The notes beneath the pieces are model-generated. The model saw only the letters and a list, made by a program, of their open reading frames with translations, was not told where the DNA came from and did not search any database. The position numbers were made by a program, and so were the translations under genes. Below, piece by piece: positions 7,995-16,728 of a stretch of DNA of 49,566 bases. Position 1 is the first letter of the stretch, and each line of letters begins with the position of its first letter. Source of the DNA: Rubrivivax sp. (GTDB taxonomy: Bacteria > Pseudomonadota > Gammaproteobacteria > Burkholderiales > Burkholderiaceae_C); NCBI GenBank assembly GCA_021300575.1, contig JAJTDM010000033.1, forward strand, positions 1 to 49,566, written 5' to 3'.

Positions 7995-9455
7995 TCAGGC
8001 CGCCCGGCCCAGGATGAAGTGGGTCAGCAGTGGCACGGGGCGGCCCGTGCCGCCCTTGGCCGCGCCAGACTTCCACGCCGTACCGGCAATGTCAAGGTGC
8101 GCCCAGGGGTACTTGCCAGCAAAGCGCTTGAGGAACATGGCAGCCGTGATGGAGCCACCCGCACGCGGGCCCACGTTGGCCATGTCCGCGAAAGAACTCT
8201 TCAGCGCCTCGTCGTACTCCTCGTCCACCGGCATGCGCCAGCAGGGGTCCAGGGCGGTGTCGCCGGCCCGCTGCAGCTCCTCGGCCAAGGCGTCGTCGGG
8301 GCTGAACAGGCCGCTGCGCTGGTGGCCCAGGGCGATGACACAGGCGCCGGTCAGGGTGGCGATATCGATCACGGCCGCGGGCTTGAAGCGCTCAGCGTAG
8401 GTCAAGGCGTCGCACAGGATCAGCCGACCTTCGGCGTCGGTGTTGAGGATCTCGATGGTCTGGCCCGACAGGCTGGTGACCACATCGCCTGGCTTCACCG
8501 CTCTGCCGCCCGGCATGTTCTCGGTGGCGGCGATCAGCCCGACGACATTGACCTTGGCCTTCAACTGTGCCAACGCCCGCAGGGTGCCCAGCACGCTGGC
8601 CGCACCCCCCATGTCGAACTTCATCTCGTCCATTTCGGCGGCAGGCTTCAGCGAGATGCCCCCGGTGTCGAAGGTGACGCCCTTGCCCACCAGCACGATG
8701 GGGGCCTGCTTCTTCGAGGCCCCCTGCCACTGCGCCACGATGAACTTGGGCGGCTCAACAGAGCCCCTGGCAACGGCCAGGAAGGAGCCCATGCCCAGCT
8801 TCTCGAGCTCCTTGCGCTCCAGCACCTGCACCTTCAAGCCATGGCTCTTGCCCAGGCGGCGGGCCTCTTCGGCCAGAAAGGACGGCGTGCAGTGGTTGCC
8901 CGGGCGGTTGGCGCACTCACGAGCCAGGGTCACCCCCTGGCCGATGGCCGCCCCGCGTGCCAGTGCGGCAGCAAGTGCCGCCTGATCAGCGGCGGCGCAA
9001 AGCAAGCGCACCGTGCCGAGCGCAGGAGCCGCCGGCGCACTGGGCTTGGTATGTCGGTACAGGTAGACCGCGTCGAGTGCCGCCACTGCCAGAGCCTCGG
9101 CGTGGGCCGCTGTGGGCCCGCCCGTGACCAGCACGCCCACGTTCAAGGTCTTGCTGCCGCCGGCCTTGAGCAGGCCCAGCCCTGCAGTGAAGGCCTTGGC
9201 CATGGCCTTGGCCGAGCCATTGGCGGCCACACAAAAGGCCACTCGGGGTGCCAGCACCTTGGCAGGCTGGTGCACGAGCACCGACTTGCCGCCCTTGGGT
9301 TCAACCTCGCCGGTGGCACACAGGTCGCGCCACAAGGTGGCCAGCGGCTTGTCCAGCAACCCCGGGTCGGTATCGGCGGCCAGCACGACCAGCAGGGCGT
9401 CGGCGTCGGTCCTGGACCAGGACGAAGGGGGAAGGCTCAGGGTGTGGAAGTCCAT
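7995..9455 (-). CDS. pepA: Leucyl aminopeptidase (family M17)
   Basis: Cytosolic hexameric zinc/manganese aminopeptidase that removes N-terminal residues from peptides. In some bacteria it also binds DNA as a recombination accessory factor. It has 486 residues, normal for the family. The catalytic C-terminal domain shows [16 protein letters not shown], then [14 protein letters not shown] with metal and catalytic residues, the signature [14 protein letters not shown], and a family-typical end. The N-terminal domain is variable and Ala-rich. A GTG at 9459-9461 is also open, but the ATG at 9453-9455 (MDFHTLSL) fits better. It diverges from lptF with 27 bp between start codons and is followed by holC. 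This is the same arrangement as in E. coli. Confidence 0.95.
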   Translation of the reverse strand: MDFHTLSLPPSSWSRTDADALLVVLAADTDPGLLDKPLATLWRDLCATGEVEPKGGKSVLVHQPAKVLAPRVAFCVAANGSAKAMAKAFTAGLGLLKAGGSKTLNVGVLVTGGPTAAHAEALAVAALDAVYLYRHTKPSAPAAPALGTVRLLCAAADQAALAAALARGAAIGQGVTLARECANRPGNHCTPSFLAEEARRLGKSHGLKVQVLERKELEKLGMGSFLAVARGSVEPPKFIVAQWQGASKKQAPIVLVGKGVTFDTGGISLKPAAEMDEMKFDMGGAASVLGTLRALAQLKAKVNVVGLIAATENMPGGRAVKPGDVVTSLSGQTIEILNTDAEGRLILCDALTYAERFKPAAVIDIATLTGACVIALGHQRSGLFSPDDALAEELQRAGDTALDPCWRMPVDEEYDEALKSSFADMANVGPRAGGSITAAMFLKRFAGKYPWAHLDIAGTAWKSGAAKGGTGRPVPLLTHFILGRAA

Positions 9456-9458
9456 AAT
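9453..9458 (+). promoter_or_regulatory. Candidate -10 element for lptFG
   Basis: CATAAT lies 24 bp before the lptF ATG. Its first three bases are the complement of the pepA start codon, so the lptFG promoter must overlap the pepA coding sequence. No clear -35 is visible. This is inferred from spacing only. Confidence 0.35.
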
Positions 9459-9482
9459 CACTCGGGCGATGAAAGATTGACG

Positions 9483-10601
9483 ATGTTATTTCAAGGTGCG
9501 CTCAGGAAAGAGCTCGGCCGCAGTTTCGCCGCCACCTTGGTGGTGGTGCTGACCATCGTGCTCACGATGATGCTCATCCGCACCCTGGGACAGGCGGCGC
9601 GGGGCACGGCCTCGCCCCAGGACGTGGTGCTGCTGCTGGGCTTCGCAGCCATGGCGCATCTGCCCACGATGATCACCTTGTCCCTGTTCGTCGCAGTGGT
9701 GCTGACGCTGGGCCGCATGTACCGCGACAGCGAGATGGCGGTCTGGTTCACCAGCGGCCTGTCGCTGGCCCGCACGGTGCGGCCGGTGCTGTGGACGGCC
9801 GCGCCCGGACTGGTGCTGGTGGCGGTGATGGTCATGCTGGCCTGGCCCTGGGTGAACCAGCAAACGCTGGAGGTGCGCGAGCGCTACAGCCAGCGCTCGG
9901 ACGTGGCAAGGGTGGCGCCGGGTCTGTTCCAGACGTCCTCGGATGGGCAGAGGGTGTTCTTCATCGATCGTGACAGCGCAGAGTCACGCCAGGCCCGCAA
10001 CGTGTTCATCCTGGCTCAGGAACGTGGCAAGGAGAGCGTCACCACGGCGCTGTCCGGCACCGTGCTCACGCAGGGGCCGGACCGCTTCGCAGTGCTGGAC
10101 CGCGGGCAACGCAACGAGTTCGACGCAGCCACGGGGGAGCGGGCCTTGGCGAGGTTCGAGTCCTACCGTGTGCTGATGGACCAGACTCAGAACGTCACAT
10201 CGGCCACCCTGCCCCCCAAGGCCTTGCCCACTCTGGATCTGCTGGACAAGCGAAGCGCCTTGAATGACGGGGAACTTTGCTGGCGCCTGGGCCTGTTCCT
10301 GGGCGCCTGCAATCTGACGCTTCTGGGCATTGGCCTTTCGCCCGTGAACCCCCGGCGGGGTGGCAACTGGAATCTGGTTCTGGCCTTGCTGAGCTTCGTC
10401 GTGTACTTCAACCTCATCAACCTGACGCAATCGTGGGTGGCAGGGCGCCGCCTGTCACTGGAGGCAGCGCTGGGCGGGCTGCACGGCCCGGCGTTCCTGT
10501 GTGCGCTGGCCTTGATCTGGTGGCGCGATCACGCCACCTCGTGGTCCTGGCCGGGGCTTGAGGCCAAACCTGCCGGGCCCGCGACCCAGGGGCGCACATG
10601 A
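9483..10601 (+). CDS. lptF: LPS export ABC transporter permease LptF
   Basis: Inner-membrane permease of the LptB2FG complex, which extracts lipopolysaccharide and drives it to the LptC-LptA bridge. It has 372 residues in the YjgP/YjgQ fold: an N-terminal helix group ([20 protein letters not shown] and [20 protein letters not shown]), the conserved coupling segment [18 protein letters not shown], a periplasmic beta-jellyroll in the middle (~140-270), and C-terminal membrane helices ([20 protein letters not shown]). A much longer open reading continues upstream through antisense pepA but has no biological support. The ATG at 9483 gives [15 protein letters not shown], the family N-terminus. The gene overlaps lptG by 4 nt (ATGA). 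Confidence 0.95.
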   Translation: MLFQGALRKELGRSFAATLVVVLTIVLTMMLIRTLGQAARGTASPQDVVLLLGFAAMAHLPTMITLSLFVAVVLTLGRMYRDSEMAVWFTSGLSLARTVRPVLWTAAPGLVLVAVMVMLAWPWVNQQTLEVRERYSQRSDVARVAPGLFQTSSDGQRVFFIDRDSAESRQARNVFILAQERGKESVTTALSGTVLTQGPDRFAVLDRGQRNEFDAATGERALARFESYRVLMDQTQNVTSATLPPKALPTLDLLDKRSALNDGELCWRLGLFLGACNLTLLGIGLSPVNPRRGGNWNLVLALLSFVVYFNLINLTQSWVAGRRLSLEAALGGLHGPAFLCALALIWWRDHATSWSWPGLEAKPAGPATQGRT

Positions 10602-11761
10602 AGACGGTCCGGCGCCTGTTGTACCGGGACATTGCGGGTTCGGTGTTCTTCGTGGCACTTGCCTTTCTGTCGCTGTTCTTCTTCATTGACTTCGTGGATG
10701 AGTTGTCCGCCGGCGCGAGCGTGCCCGGTTCGTTGCGCTATTCCCTGGTGTACGCCTCACTTCAGGTGCCCGGACACCTCTACGATCTGTCCGCGATCTC
10801 GGTGCTGATCGGCACCATCTACGCGCTTTCCCGCATGGCCCAGGCTTCGGAGTTCACCATCCTGCGCACGGCGGGGCTTGGCCCGGGCCGTGCGCTGGCC
10901 ATGCTGCTGCTGCCGGGAGCGCTGTTCGGTGCCGGCGCCTTTGCCCTTGGCGAGTGGGTGGTGCCCTGGGCCGAGCGTCAGGTGGTGCTGCAGGAAACCC
11001 GCAGGGATGGTGGCGGCCTGCAGCTGGGGCACGCAGGCGCGTGGCTGAAGGACGAAGCGGGTTCGGCTACGGCCGCCCACCATGCCGCCATCAGTGTAGG
11101 GGCCGCGGAGGTGAGCGGGCAGCTGCTGCGGGTGCGGATCTTCGAGTTCGACCGCGACAACCGCCTCTTGCGCCGCATCGAAGCCAGACAGGCCCAGGTG
11201 GATCCCTCAGGCCTGTGGACCCTGACTCAGGTGCGGCTGGCCGACTGGCCGCCCGCCGAACCCCGAGCCAGCCTTGCCGCGCCGGCAGCCCAACAGGCAC
11301 CACCTGGCGGCCCGCCCGGACTCGCCGTGGTGACCCAACAGCTTGACAGCCTGACATGGCGCAGCACCCTCACCCCCGACGTGGTAGCCGCCGCAGTCAT
11401 GCCCTTGCAGACCATGTCCACAGTGGAGCTCTGGCGCTACAGCCGGCACCTCTCCAAGCAGGAACAGGCGGCACAGCGCTATGAGATCCAGTTCTGGAAG
11501 CGCGCCCTGTATCCCCTGGCCTGCGTTGTCATGGCTGCGCTGGCCCTGCCTTTCGCTTACCTGCACGCCCGCGCGGGCGGCGTCAGCCTCAAGGTGTTCG
11601 GCGGCATCATGCTGGGCATCAGTTTCGTCCTGCTGAACAACCTCGCGAGCCACATTGGCGTGCTGCGTGACTGGAGCCCCTGGTGGGCAGCCGCCAGTCC
11701 CAGCCTGGTTTACCTGGCGCTGTCGCTGGTGGCCTTCCAGTGGCTGGTCAGGCACCGTTGA
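10598..11761 (+). CDS. lptG: LPS export ABC transporter permease LptG
   Basis: Second permease of the LptB2FG lipopolysaccharide exporter and partner of LptF. It has 387 residues. N-terminal helices include RLLYRDIAGSVFFVALAFLS, the coupling-helix segment is ALSRMAQASEFTILRTAGLG, a periplasmic jellyroll covers ~120-290, and C-terminal helices include LYPLACVVMAALALPFAYLH and VFGGIMLGISFVLLNNLASH. A Pro/Ala/Gln-rich insertion around residues 225-240 (AAPAAQQAPPGGPPG) lies in the periplasmic domain and is not a standard feature. The start codon sits inside the lptF stop (ATGA), giving coupled translation. LptA, B and C are not in the window. Confidence 0.95.
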   Translation: MKTVRRLLYRDIAGSVFFVALAFLSLFFFIDFVDELSAGASVPGSLRYSLVYASLQVPGHLYDLSAISVLIGTIYALSRMAQASEFTILRTAGLGPGRALAMLLLPGALFGAGAFALGEWVVPWAERQVVLQETRRDGGGLQLGHAGAWLKDEAGSATAAHHAAISVGAAEVSGQLLRVRIFEFDRDNRLLRRIEARQAQVDPSGLWTLTQVRLADWPPAEPRASLAAPAAQQAPPGGPPGLAVVTQQLDSLTWRSTLTPDVVAAAVMPLQTMSTVELWRYSRHLSKQEQAAQRYEIQFWKRALYPLACVVMAALALPFAYLHARAGGVSLKVFGGIMLGISFVLLNNLASHIGVLRDWSPWWAAASPSLVYLALSLVAFQWLVRHR

Positions 11762-11815
11762 CCGCGCAGCAGCCGTGTTGAACGCCACGCCCTTCTGAGC
11801 CCGGCAAGCGACCCC

Positions 11816-11971
11816 ATGACCCACGCCGTCATCATCTTCGCCCACGGCGCCCGCGATTCCGCCTGGAGCCGCCCGCTCGAGGCCGTGAGCCTGCTGGGTG
11901 CCATCGCCGAAGCGCAGGGCGTCATGCAAGCCCTGGCGCGGGAGGCCGCGGGGCTGGAGCACACCCCATGA
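11816..11971 (+). pseudogene. Internally deleted CbiX-type sirohydrochlorin chelatase relic
   Basis: A 51-codon ORF too short for the ORF list. The first ~24 residues (MTHAVIIFAHGARDSAW...) match the start of short CbiX chelatases, including the metal/substrate His in AHGARD. The last ~22 (LLGAIAEAQGVMQALAREAA) resemble the family's C-terminus. The ~70 residues between them, including the second active-site His region (GGGHVRxD-type), are absent, and the join is in frame. Full-length short CbiX has about 120 residues and inserts metal into sirohydrochlorin. The relic's TGA overlaps the ATG of the CysB-like regulator. That placement suits a siroheme/sulfur role and suggests it still couples translation to that gene. 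The assignment rests on motif memory. Confidence 0.65.
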
Positions 11972-12912
11972 ACCTGCACCAGTTCCGTTTCATACAGGAA
12001 GCGGTGCGGCGCAACCTGAACCTCACCGAGACCGCCAAGGCCCTGCACACCTCCCAGCCGGGCATCAGCAAAGCCATCCTGGAGCTGGAAGAGGAACTGG
12101 GCGTGGACATCTTCGCCCGCCACGGCAAGCGGCTGCGCCGCGTCACCGAGCCCGGCGAGCAGGTGCTGAAGTCGGTGGAGATCATCATGCGCGAGGTGCA
12201 CAACCTCAAACGCATCGGCAGCGAATTCAGTGCCCAGGACGCGGGCACCTTGTCCATCGCCACCACCCACACCCAGGCGCGCTACGTGCTGCCGCAGCCG
12301 GTGGCCCAGTTGCGCCAGCGCCATCCGAAGGTGCAGGTGGAACTGCACCAGGGCACGCCCGACCAGGTGGCCCGCATGCTGATCGACGAGACGGCCGTCA
12401 TCGGCCTGGCCACCGAGGCGCTGGACCAGCACGATGAACTCCTCACCCTGCCCTGCTACGAGTGGCAGCACGTGGTGGTGGTGCCGGCCGACCATGCCTT
12501 GGCCGGTAGCGAGCGCCTGACGCTGGACCTGCTGGCCCGCCACCCCTTGGTTTCCTACCACCCCTCGGTGGCCGGCCGCAGCCGCATCGATGCAGCCTTC
12601 GCGCGCGCCGGTCTGCGGCCCACACTGGCGTTGGAAGCCCTGGACTCCGACGTCATCAAGACCTACACCCGCGTGGGCCTGGGGGTGGGCATCGTGGCCG
12701 AGATGGCGGTGCGTGAGGATCCGCCCGACAACGGCCTTGTCGCCCTGCCCGCCGGTCACCTGTTCGGCACCAATGTGTCGAGAATCGCGTTCCGCAAAGG
12801 CGTCTACCTGCGCCACTTCGTCCTGACCTTCGCCTCACTGCTGTCAGATCGCCTGTCGCCTGAACTGCTCAGGCGTCTGACGGCTGGCGGCATACCGGCT
12901 TCCGACCTCTGA
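11968..12912 (+). CDS. cysB: LysR-family transcriptional regulator, CysB-like
   Basis: A 314-residue DNA-binding activator. The winged HTH covers residues 1-60 (LNLTETAKALHTSQPGISKA), with the CysB-type start MNLHQFRFIQEAVRRNLNLT. The linker helix and an effector-binding domain (~90-300) follow, including TLSIATTHTQARYVLPQPV and HQGTPDQVARMLIDE, both typical of CysB/Cbl. CysB-type proteins sense N-/O-acetylserine, sulfate or APS and switch on sulfate assimilation. That role is known for the family and inferred here. The context agrees: the ATG overlaps the stop of a siroheme-type chelatase relic. The methionine-type aminotransferase gene begins only 4 bp after it. A Cbl-like or paralogous role cannot be excluded. 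Confidence 0.85.
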   Translation: MNLHQFRFIQEAVRRNLNLTETAKALHTSQPGISKAILELEEELGVDIFARHGKRLRRVTEPGEQVLKSVEIIMREVHNLKRIGSEFSAQDAGTLSIATTHTQARYVLPQPVAQLRQRHPKVQVELHQGTPDQVARMLIDETAVIGLATEALDQHDELLTLPCYEWQHVVVVPADHALAGSERLTLDLLARHPLVSYHPSVAGRSRIDAAFARAGLRPTLALEALDSDVIKTYTRVGLGVGIVAEMAVREDPPDNGLVALPAGHLFGTNVSRIAFRKGVYLRHFVLTFASLLSDRLSPELLRRLTAGGIPASDL

Positions 12913-12916
12913 AAAC

Positions 12917-14080
12917 ATGACCACCATCCATCACCCCGTGGCTCTCCAAACCCGCCTGCCCAAGGTGGGCACCAACATCTTCACCGTCATGTCCGCGCTG
13001 GCCACGGAACACCAGGCGGTCAATCTGGGTCAGGGCTTCCCGGACTTCGACTGCGACCCTGCCCTGGTGGAGGACGTGGCAGGCGCCATGCGCGGCGGTC
13101 TCAACCAATACCCGCCCATGCCCGGCGCCCTGCCCTTGCGCGAGGCCGTGGCGCGCAAGATCGAGACGCTCTACGGCCGCCGCTACGACCCGGGAACCGA
13201 GATCACCATCACCGCCGGCGCCACCCAGGCCATCCTCACGGCGGTGCTGTGCTGCGTGCACCCCGGCGACGAGGTGATCGTGCTGGAGCCCTGCTACGAC
13301 AGCTACATACCCAACATCGAACTGGCGGGCGGCACCGTGGTCAGGGTGCCCTTGACACCGCGCACCTTCCGGCCGGATTTCGGGCTCATCTCGGCGGCGA
13401 TCTCGCCACGCACCCGCGCCATCATCGTGAACTCTCCGCACAACCCCAGCGCCACCGTGTGGACGCGCGAAGAGATGCTGCAATTGGAGGCCCTGCTGGC
13501 CCCCACCAACATCCTGCTGATCGCTGACGAGGTCTACGAGCACATGGTGTTCGACGATCAGGCACACGTCAGCGCTGCCGCCCTTCCCGGCCTGGCCGAG
13601 CGGGCCTTCGTGGTGTCCAGTTTCGGCAAGACGTATCACGTGACGGGCTGGAAGGTGGGCTACGTGGCCGCACCACGGGCGCTCACTGCCGAGTTCCGTA
13701 AGGTACATCAGTTCAATGTGTTCACGGTCAACACGCCTGTGCAGCACGCCCTGGCTGCCTACATGCAGGACGCCTCGCCCTACCTGGGCTTGCCCGCGTT
13801 TTATCAGCGCAAACGCGACCTGTTCCTGGATGGGTTGCGTCAGACACGCCTGCGGCCGCTGCACACTGCCGGCACCTATTTCCAGTGCGTGGACTACAGC
13901 GCCGTCAGCGACCTGCCCGAAGCCGATTTCTGCCAGTGGCTCACGAAGGAGGTGGGCGTCGCAGCCATTCCTCTGTCGGCCTTCTACGAGGGGGGGTTCG
14001 AGCAGGGCATCGCACGGCTTTGCTTTGCCAAGAGGGATGAGACGCTCCAGCTGGCCCTCAATCGCCTGCAAGCGCTTTGA
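12917..14080 (+). CDS. PLP-dependent methionine-type aminotransferase (YbdL-like)
   Basis: Class I/II fold-type I aminotransferase of 387 residues. YbdL-like enzymes transaminate methionine and aromatic amino acids to 2-oxo acids. Visible features are NLGQGFPDF near residue 37, GLNQYPPMPG for substrate-loop geometry, the cofactor-contact Asn in NSPHNPSAT, ADEVYEHM with the pyridine-N Asp, and the Schiff-base Lys238 in SSFGKTYHVTGWK. The next phosphate-binding part is GYVAAP. It starts 4 bp after the LysR stop, so the two are probably one transcript. That hints at a sulfur amino-acid role such as methionine salvage. Kynurenine/glutamine transaminase activity is an alternative within the same family. 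Confidence 0.88.
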   Translation: MTTIHHPVALQTRLPKVGTNIFTVMSALATEHQAVNLGQGFPDFDCDPALVEDVAGAMRGGLNQYPPMPGALPLREAVARKIETLYGRRYDPGTEITITAGATQAILTAVLCCVHPGDEVIVLEPCYDSYIPNIELAGGTVVRVPLTPRTFRPDFGLISAAISPRTRAIIVNSPHNPSATVWTREEMLQLEALLAPTNILLIADEVYEHMVFDDQAHVSAAALPGLAERAFVVSSFGKTYHVTGWKVGYVAAPRALTAEFRKVHQFNVFTVNTPVQHALAAYMQDASPYLGLPAFYQRKRDLFLDGLRQTRLRPLHTAGTYFQCVDYSAVSDLPEADFCQWLTKEVGVAAIPLSAFYEGGFEQGIARLCFAKRDETLQLALNRLQAL

Positions 14081-14088
14081 TGGGCTTT

Positions 14089-14150
14089 GAGGCGCTGTTG
14101 TGCGCTTTCAGGGGTGTTGAAGCGTCGAGGCAGGTGCTGAACAGCGCCTC
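14089..14150. terminator. Long inverted repeat between convergent genes
   Basis: GAGGCGCTGTT (14089-14099) and AACAGCGCCTC (14140-14150) are perfectly complementary over 11 bp, with a 40-nt loop. It sits between the aminotransferase stop and the FimV-like stop and could act in both directions. A second small stem, GCTGA/TCAGC (14155-14169), runs into the FimV-like stop codon. There is no T-run. Confidence 0.45.
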
Positions 14151-14164
14151 AGCGGCTGAGCGGT

Positions 14165-16609
14165 TCAGCGCTTCTTCACCTGGTCGAATTCCTCGCTGAA
14201 CAGGCTGAACCGGCTGGCGGCACGCTGCTCGTCAGCGCTCAACGGCACAGGTAGAGCCGCCATGTCCGGTGCGTCGAAGCTGAGTTCCAGGTCCACTGCA
14301 GCGGCCTGCGGGAGGGCAAGTTCCTTGGTACCCGGCAGGTCCAGATCGGGGAACTCCAGCGACAAGGCTTGCGCGTCGGGCTTCGGGCCTGGCGGTGGTG
14401 CGGCCGGGCTGGGGTTCCACAGCTCGTCCAGCTTCAGGTCGACGGTTGCCTCCTTCGAGGCACCGACAGGAACAAAGGCGGCTGTCGCAGGGGCTGCAGC
14501 GGTGCCAAGGCTGTACTCTGCACCCGCCAGAGGCAGATCAATGACAGGCAGGGCTGGCGGCTGCTCAGCGGGCAAGGCCTTTCTGGAAAACTCGGGCAAG
14601 CCTGGCGCAGGAGCTCTTGACGCCGAACCCCCAAGGCCTGTGGGGATGGCGACCGCCCCGGCAGGCGGCTCAGCGGCTGGCAGGTCGAAGTCGAGAGACA
14701 GGTCCAGGCCCGCCGACGATGAAGAGCCTTGATCCATGCCCAGATCAAGATCGATGTCGACAGCACCCGAGATCGGAGCGGCCACCGCTACCAATGCAGC
14801 AGGCACAGGTAACGGCGCCGGGGCGGGTACCGGCTGATCATGCAGGTCCCGTGCCAGGGTGAAGAGGAACAACAGGTCGGCCTGTACCGTCGGATCCAGG
14901 CTGTCCCTGCGGTCGCCAGCGCGAAGCAAGGCCTCCAGTGCCCCCATGGCCCGTGCAGGGTCCTGCCACACCCGCTCGACATCCAGCAGCAAGTCCGGGC
15001 AATCCTCCAGGTGACGCTGCTCTTGAGCTGGCTCCGGCCAGTCCGGCCACGTGATGCCGAAACGCTGCTGGAAGCGCGACCGGACCCGCTCGAAGCCTGC
15101 CTCGTCGGAGCGCCGGCGGCACATGTCCATCAACTGCAGGTAAGGCAGCGGGTAGTCGCCACGGGTCTGGCGCAAGTGCTCTGCCAGCAGCCTTTGCGCT
15201 GCATCCTCCTGCCCCAGAATGGAGAAGAATTCCGCCTGCTGTTGCAGGTCCAGCAGTTCGTCCATGGACGCGCTGGCCAAGGTGTCGGGGTCAGGCTCAG
15301 CCTCCACCTCGGGCAGCGGGGGCGCGGACTGCTCAGGCTTTGACACCAGCGTTTCAACTGCTGCATCAGGCGGCAGCATGGGCATCACAGGCAGCGTCGG
15401 CACAGTAGGCAGGGTGGGAGTCTCCACGGACGTCACCGACCCCAGCGGTGTCAGCACCTCGGTCACCTGTCCTGGTGCCGTCTTGTCCAGCGTTTGCCCG
15501 GGTGACTCTGCTGCCGCAGCGGCGCTGGCCGACCACCACGGCGTTGCAGGACCCCCCGATTGCTGGCGCCGCATCCGCATAAAGAGCAAGGCGTTAAGCC
15601 CTCCCAGAGCGGCCAGGGCGGCCCAAAGCCAGGCAGGGGTGCTGCCTTGAGCCCCCTCCAAGGCGCGGGTCAGGCGGGCGACGGCCTCGCGATTGGCCTG
15701 CGATTCCTGGCGCAGGGCGTCGATGCTCTTCTGCATCTCCGCCGCACGGGCTTGCGCCGCAGACGCCGCGGCCCGCGCAGCGCTGGCGGCATCTTGCGCG
15801 GACTGCAAGGCCGCAGCCACTGCACTGCCCTGCGCGGCGCCCGCAGTCGACGCCATCGAGGTGGGCGGGTCCAGTTGCAACCTGGCACGCGGTGCGCGGG
15901 CCGTACCCTGTTGCGCCGCCTGCGCTGAGGCTTCAGCCAGCGGGGCGGCACCGTCAGGCAACCGGGCGCGCGTGCTGGCAGCGCCTCGTCCGGGCGATGA
16001 CGCGGCGGCGGGCGCGGTAGAGGCCAGGGGGGCACCGGTTGCCGCAGTGCTTGCAGTGCGAAGCGGGGCCCCCTGCCCTGGGCTGGCCGCCGGGGCAGGT
16101 GATGGCAAGGCTTGAGCCGCCGGTACCGCCGCCGGTGAAGTCACGGCTGCTGCAGGCGGGGACGCGGCCGTCTGCAAGGCTTCGGCCTGCGCCAACACAG
16201 GAGCCGCCAGATGTCCCGGCGGATCGGCAAACAGGGTGAACCTGCGTGACGTGCTGGAGCCGCAACCCGCGCTCAGCCTGATCGTGACCAAGGGCTCGTC
16301 GATGGCCACCGTCGTCCGGACCCTCACCACCGGACCGCCAGCGGCGCTTTCGAGCGAGACGAACACCGCCGAGCGGGGCACAGGGATGTCACCGGCCGAC
16401 ACATCGGCAGCCAGACACTCGGGGGGAGATTCCGACGCATCCAGACGCAAGGCCACGCTGAAATCCAGCGGCACACCCAGCACAGCGCTGGACTGCGCCC
16501 TGCCAAACCCCCAGGCCTGCGCCTCGCCCCCTCCCATCATCAGGGCCGCCGCCGAGAGGATGAACAGCGCGGGCCTCTTCAGAAATTGGGATACCAGCGA
16601 AGTCGGCAT
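14165..16609 (-). CDS. FimV/TspA-like cell-pole hub protein
   Basis: An 814-residue protein from the ATG at 16607-16609, chosen because it gives a clean signal peptide (KRPALFILSAAALMMGGGEA, cleavage near AQA-W at ~32). The periplasmic N-part (~33-130, one Cys pair at 65 and 116) is followed by a long Ala/Pro-rich linker (140-255). Next are a coiled-coil segment (~260-320, KSIDALRQESQANREAVARL) and a membrane span (~325-345, AWLWAALAALGGLNALLFM). The cytoplasmic half carries TPR-like helices (QQAEFFSILGQEDAAQRLL) and an acidic tail. This order matches FimV/TspA proteins, which localise type IV pilus and polarity factors. No LysM repeat is obvious to me, and the N-domain is shorter than in Pseudomonas FimV. 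No pilus genes are adjacent. Confidence 0.75.
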   Translation of the reverse strand: MPTSLVSQFLKRPALFILSAAALMMGGGEAQAWGFGRAQSSAVLGVPLDFSVALRLDASESPPECLAADVSAGDIPVPRSAVFVSLESAAGGPVVRVRTTVAIDEPLVTIRLSAGCGSSTSRRFTLFADPPGHLAAPVLAQAEALQTAASPPAAAVTSPAAVPAAQALPSPAPAASPGQGAPLRTASTAATGAPLASTAPAAASSPGRGAASTRARLPDGAAPLAEASAQAAQQGTARAPRARLQLDPPTSMASTAGAAQGSAVAAALQSAQDAASAARAAASAAQARAAEMQKSIDALRQESQANREAVARLTRALEGAQGSTPAWLWAALAALGGLNALLFMRMRRQQSGGPATPWWSASAAAAAESPGQTLDKTAPGQVTEVLTPLGSVTSVETPTLPTVPTLPVMPMLPPDAAVETLVSKPEQSAPPLPEVEAEPDPDTLASASMDELLDLQQQAEFFSILGQEDAAQRLLAEHLRQTRGDYPLPYLQLMDMCRRRSDEAGFERVRSRFQQRFGITWPDWPEPAQEQRHLEDCPDLLLDVERVWQDPARAMGALEALLRAGDRRDSLDPTVQADLLFLFTLARDLHDQPVPAPAPLPVPAALVAVAAPISGAVDIDLDLGMDQGSSSSAGLDLSLDFDLPAAEPPAGAVAIPTGLGGSASRAPAPGLPEFSRKALPAEQPPALPVIDLPLAGAEYSLGTAAAPATAAFVPVGASKEATVDLKLDELWNPSPAAPPPGPKPDAQALSLEFPDLDLPGTKELALPQAAAVDLELSFDAPDMAALPVPLSADEQRAASRFSLFSEEFDQVKKR

Positions 16610-16728
16610 GTCAGATGAGTGAATCCTCGGGAACTCTAGCATGGTGGTGCGGGCCGGATGCCCCCACAATGAGCGCTTTGCAGGGGCCAGCCACGAGGAG
16701 CCGGCGCCGCTCAGACCCCGCACTCAAG

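Noticed and set aside
7956..9482. Upstream extension of the lptF frame through pepA
   Set aside because: The frame is open only because it is antisense to pepA; LptF proteins begin at the ATG at 9483.
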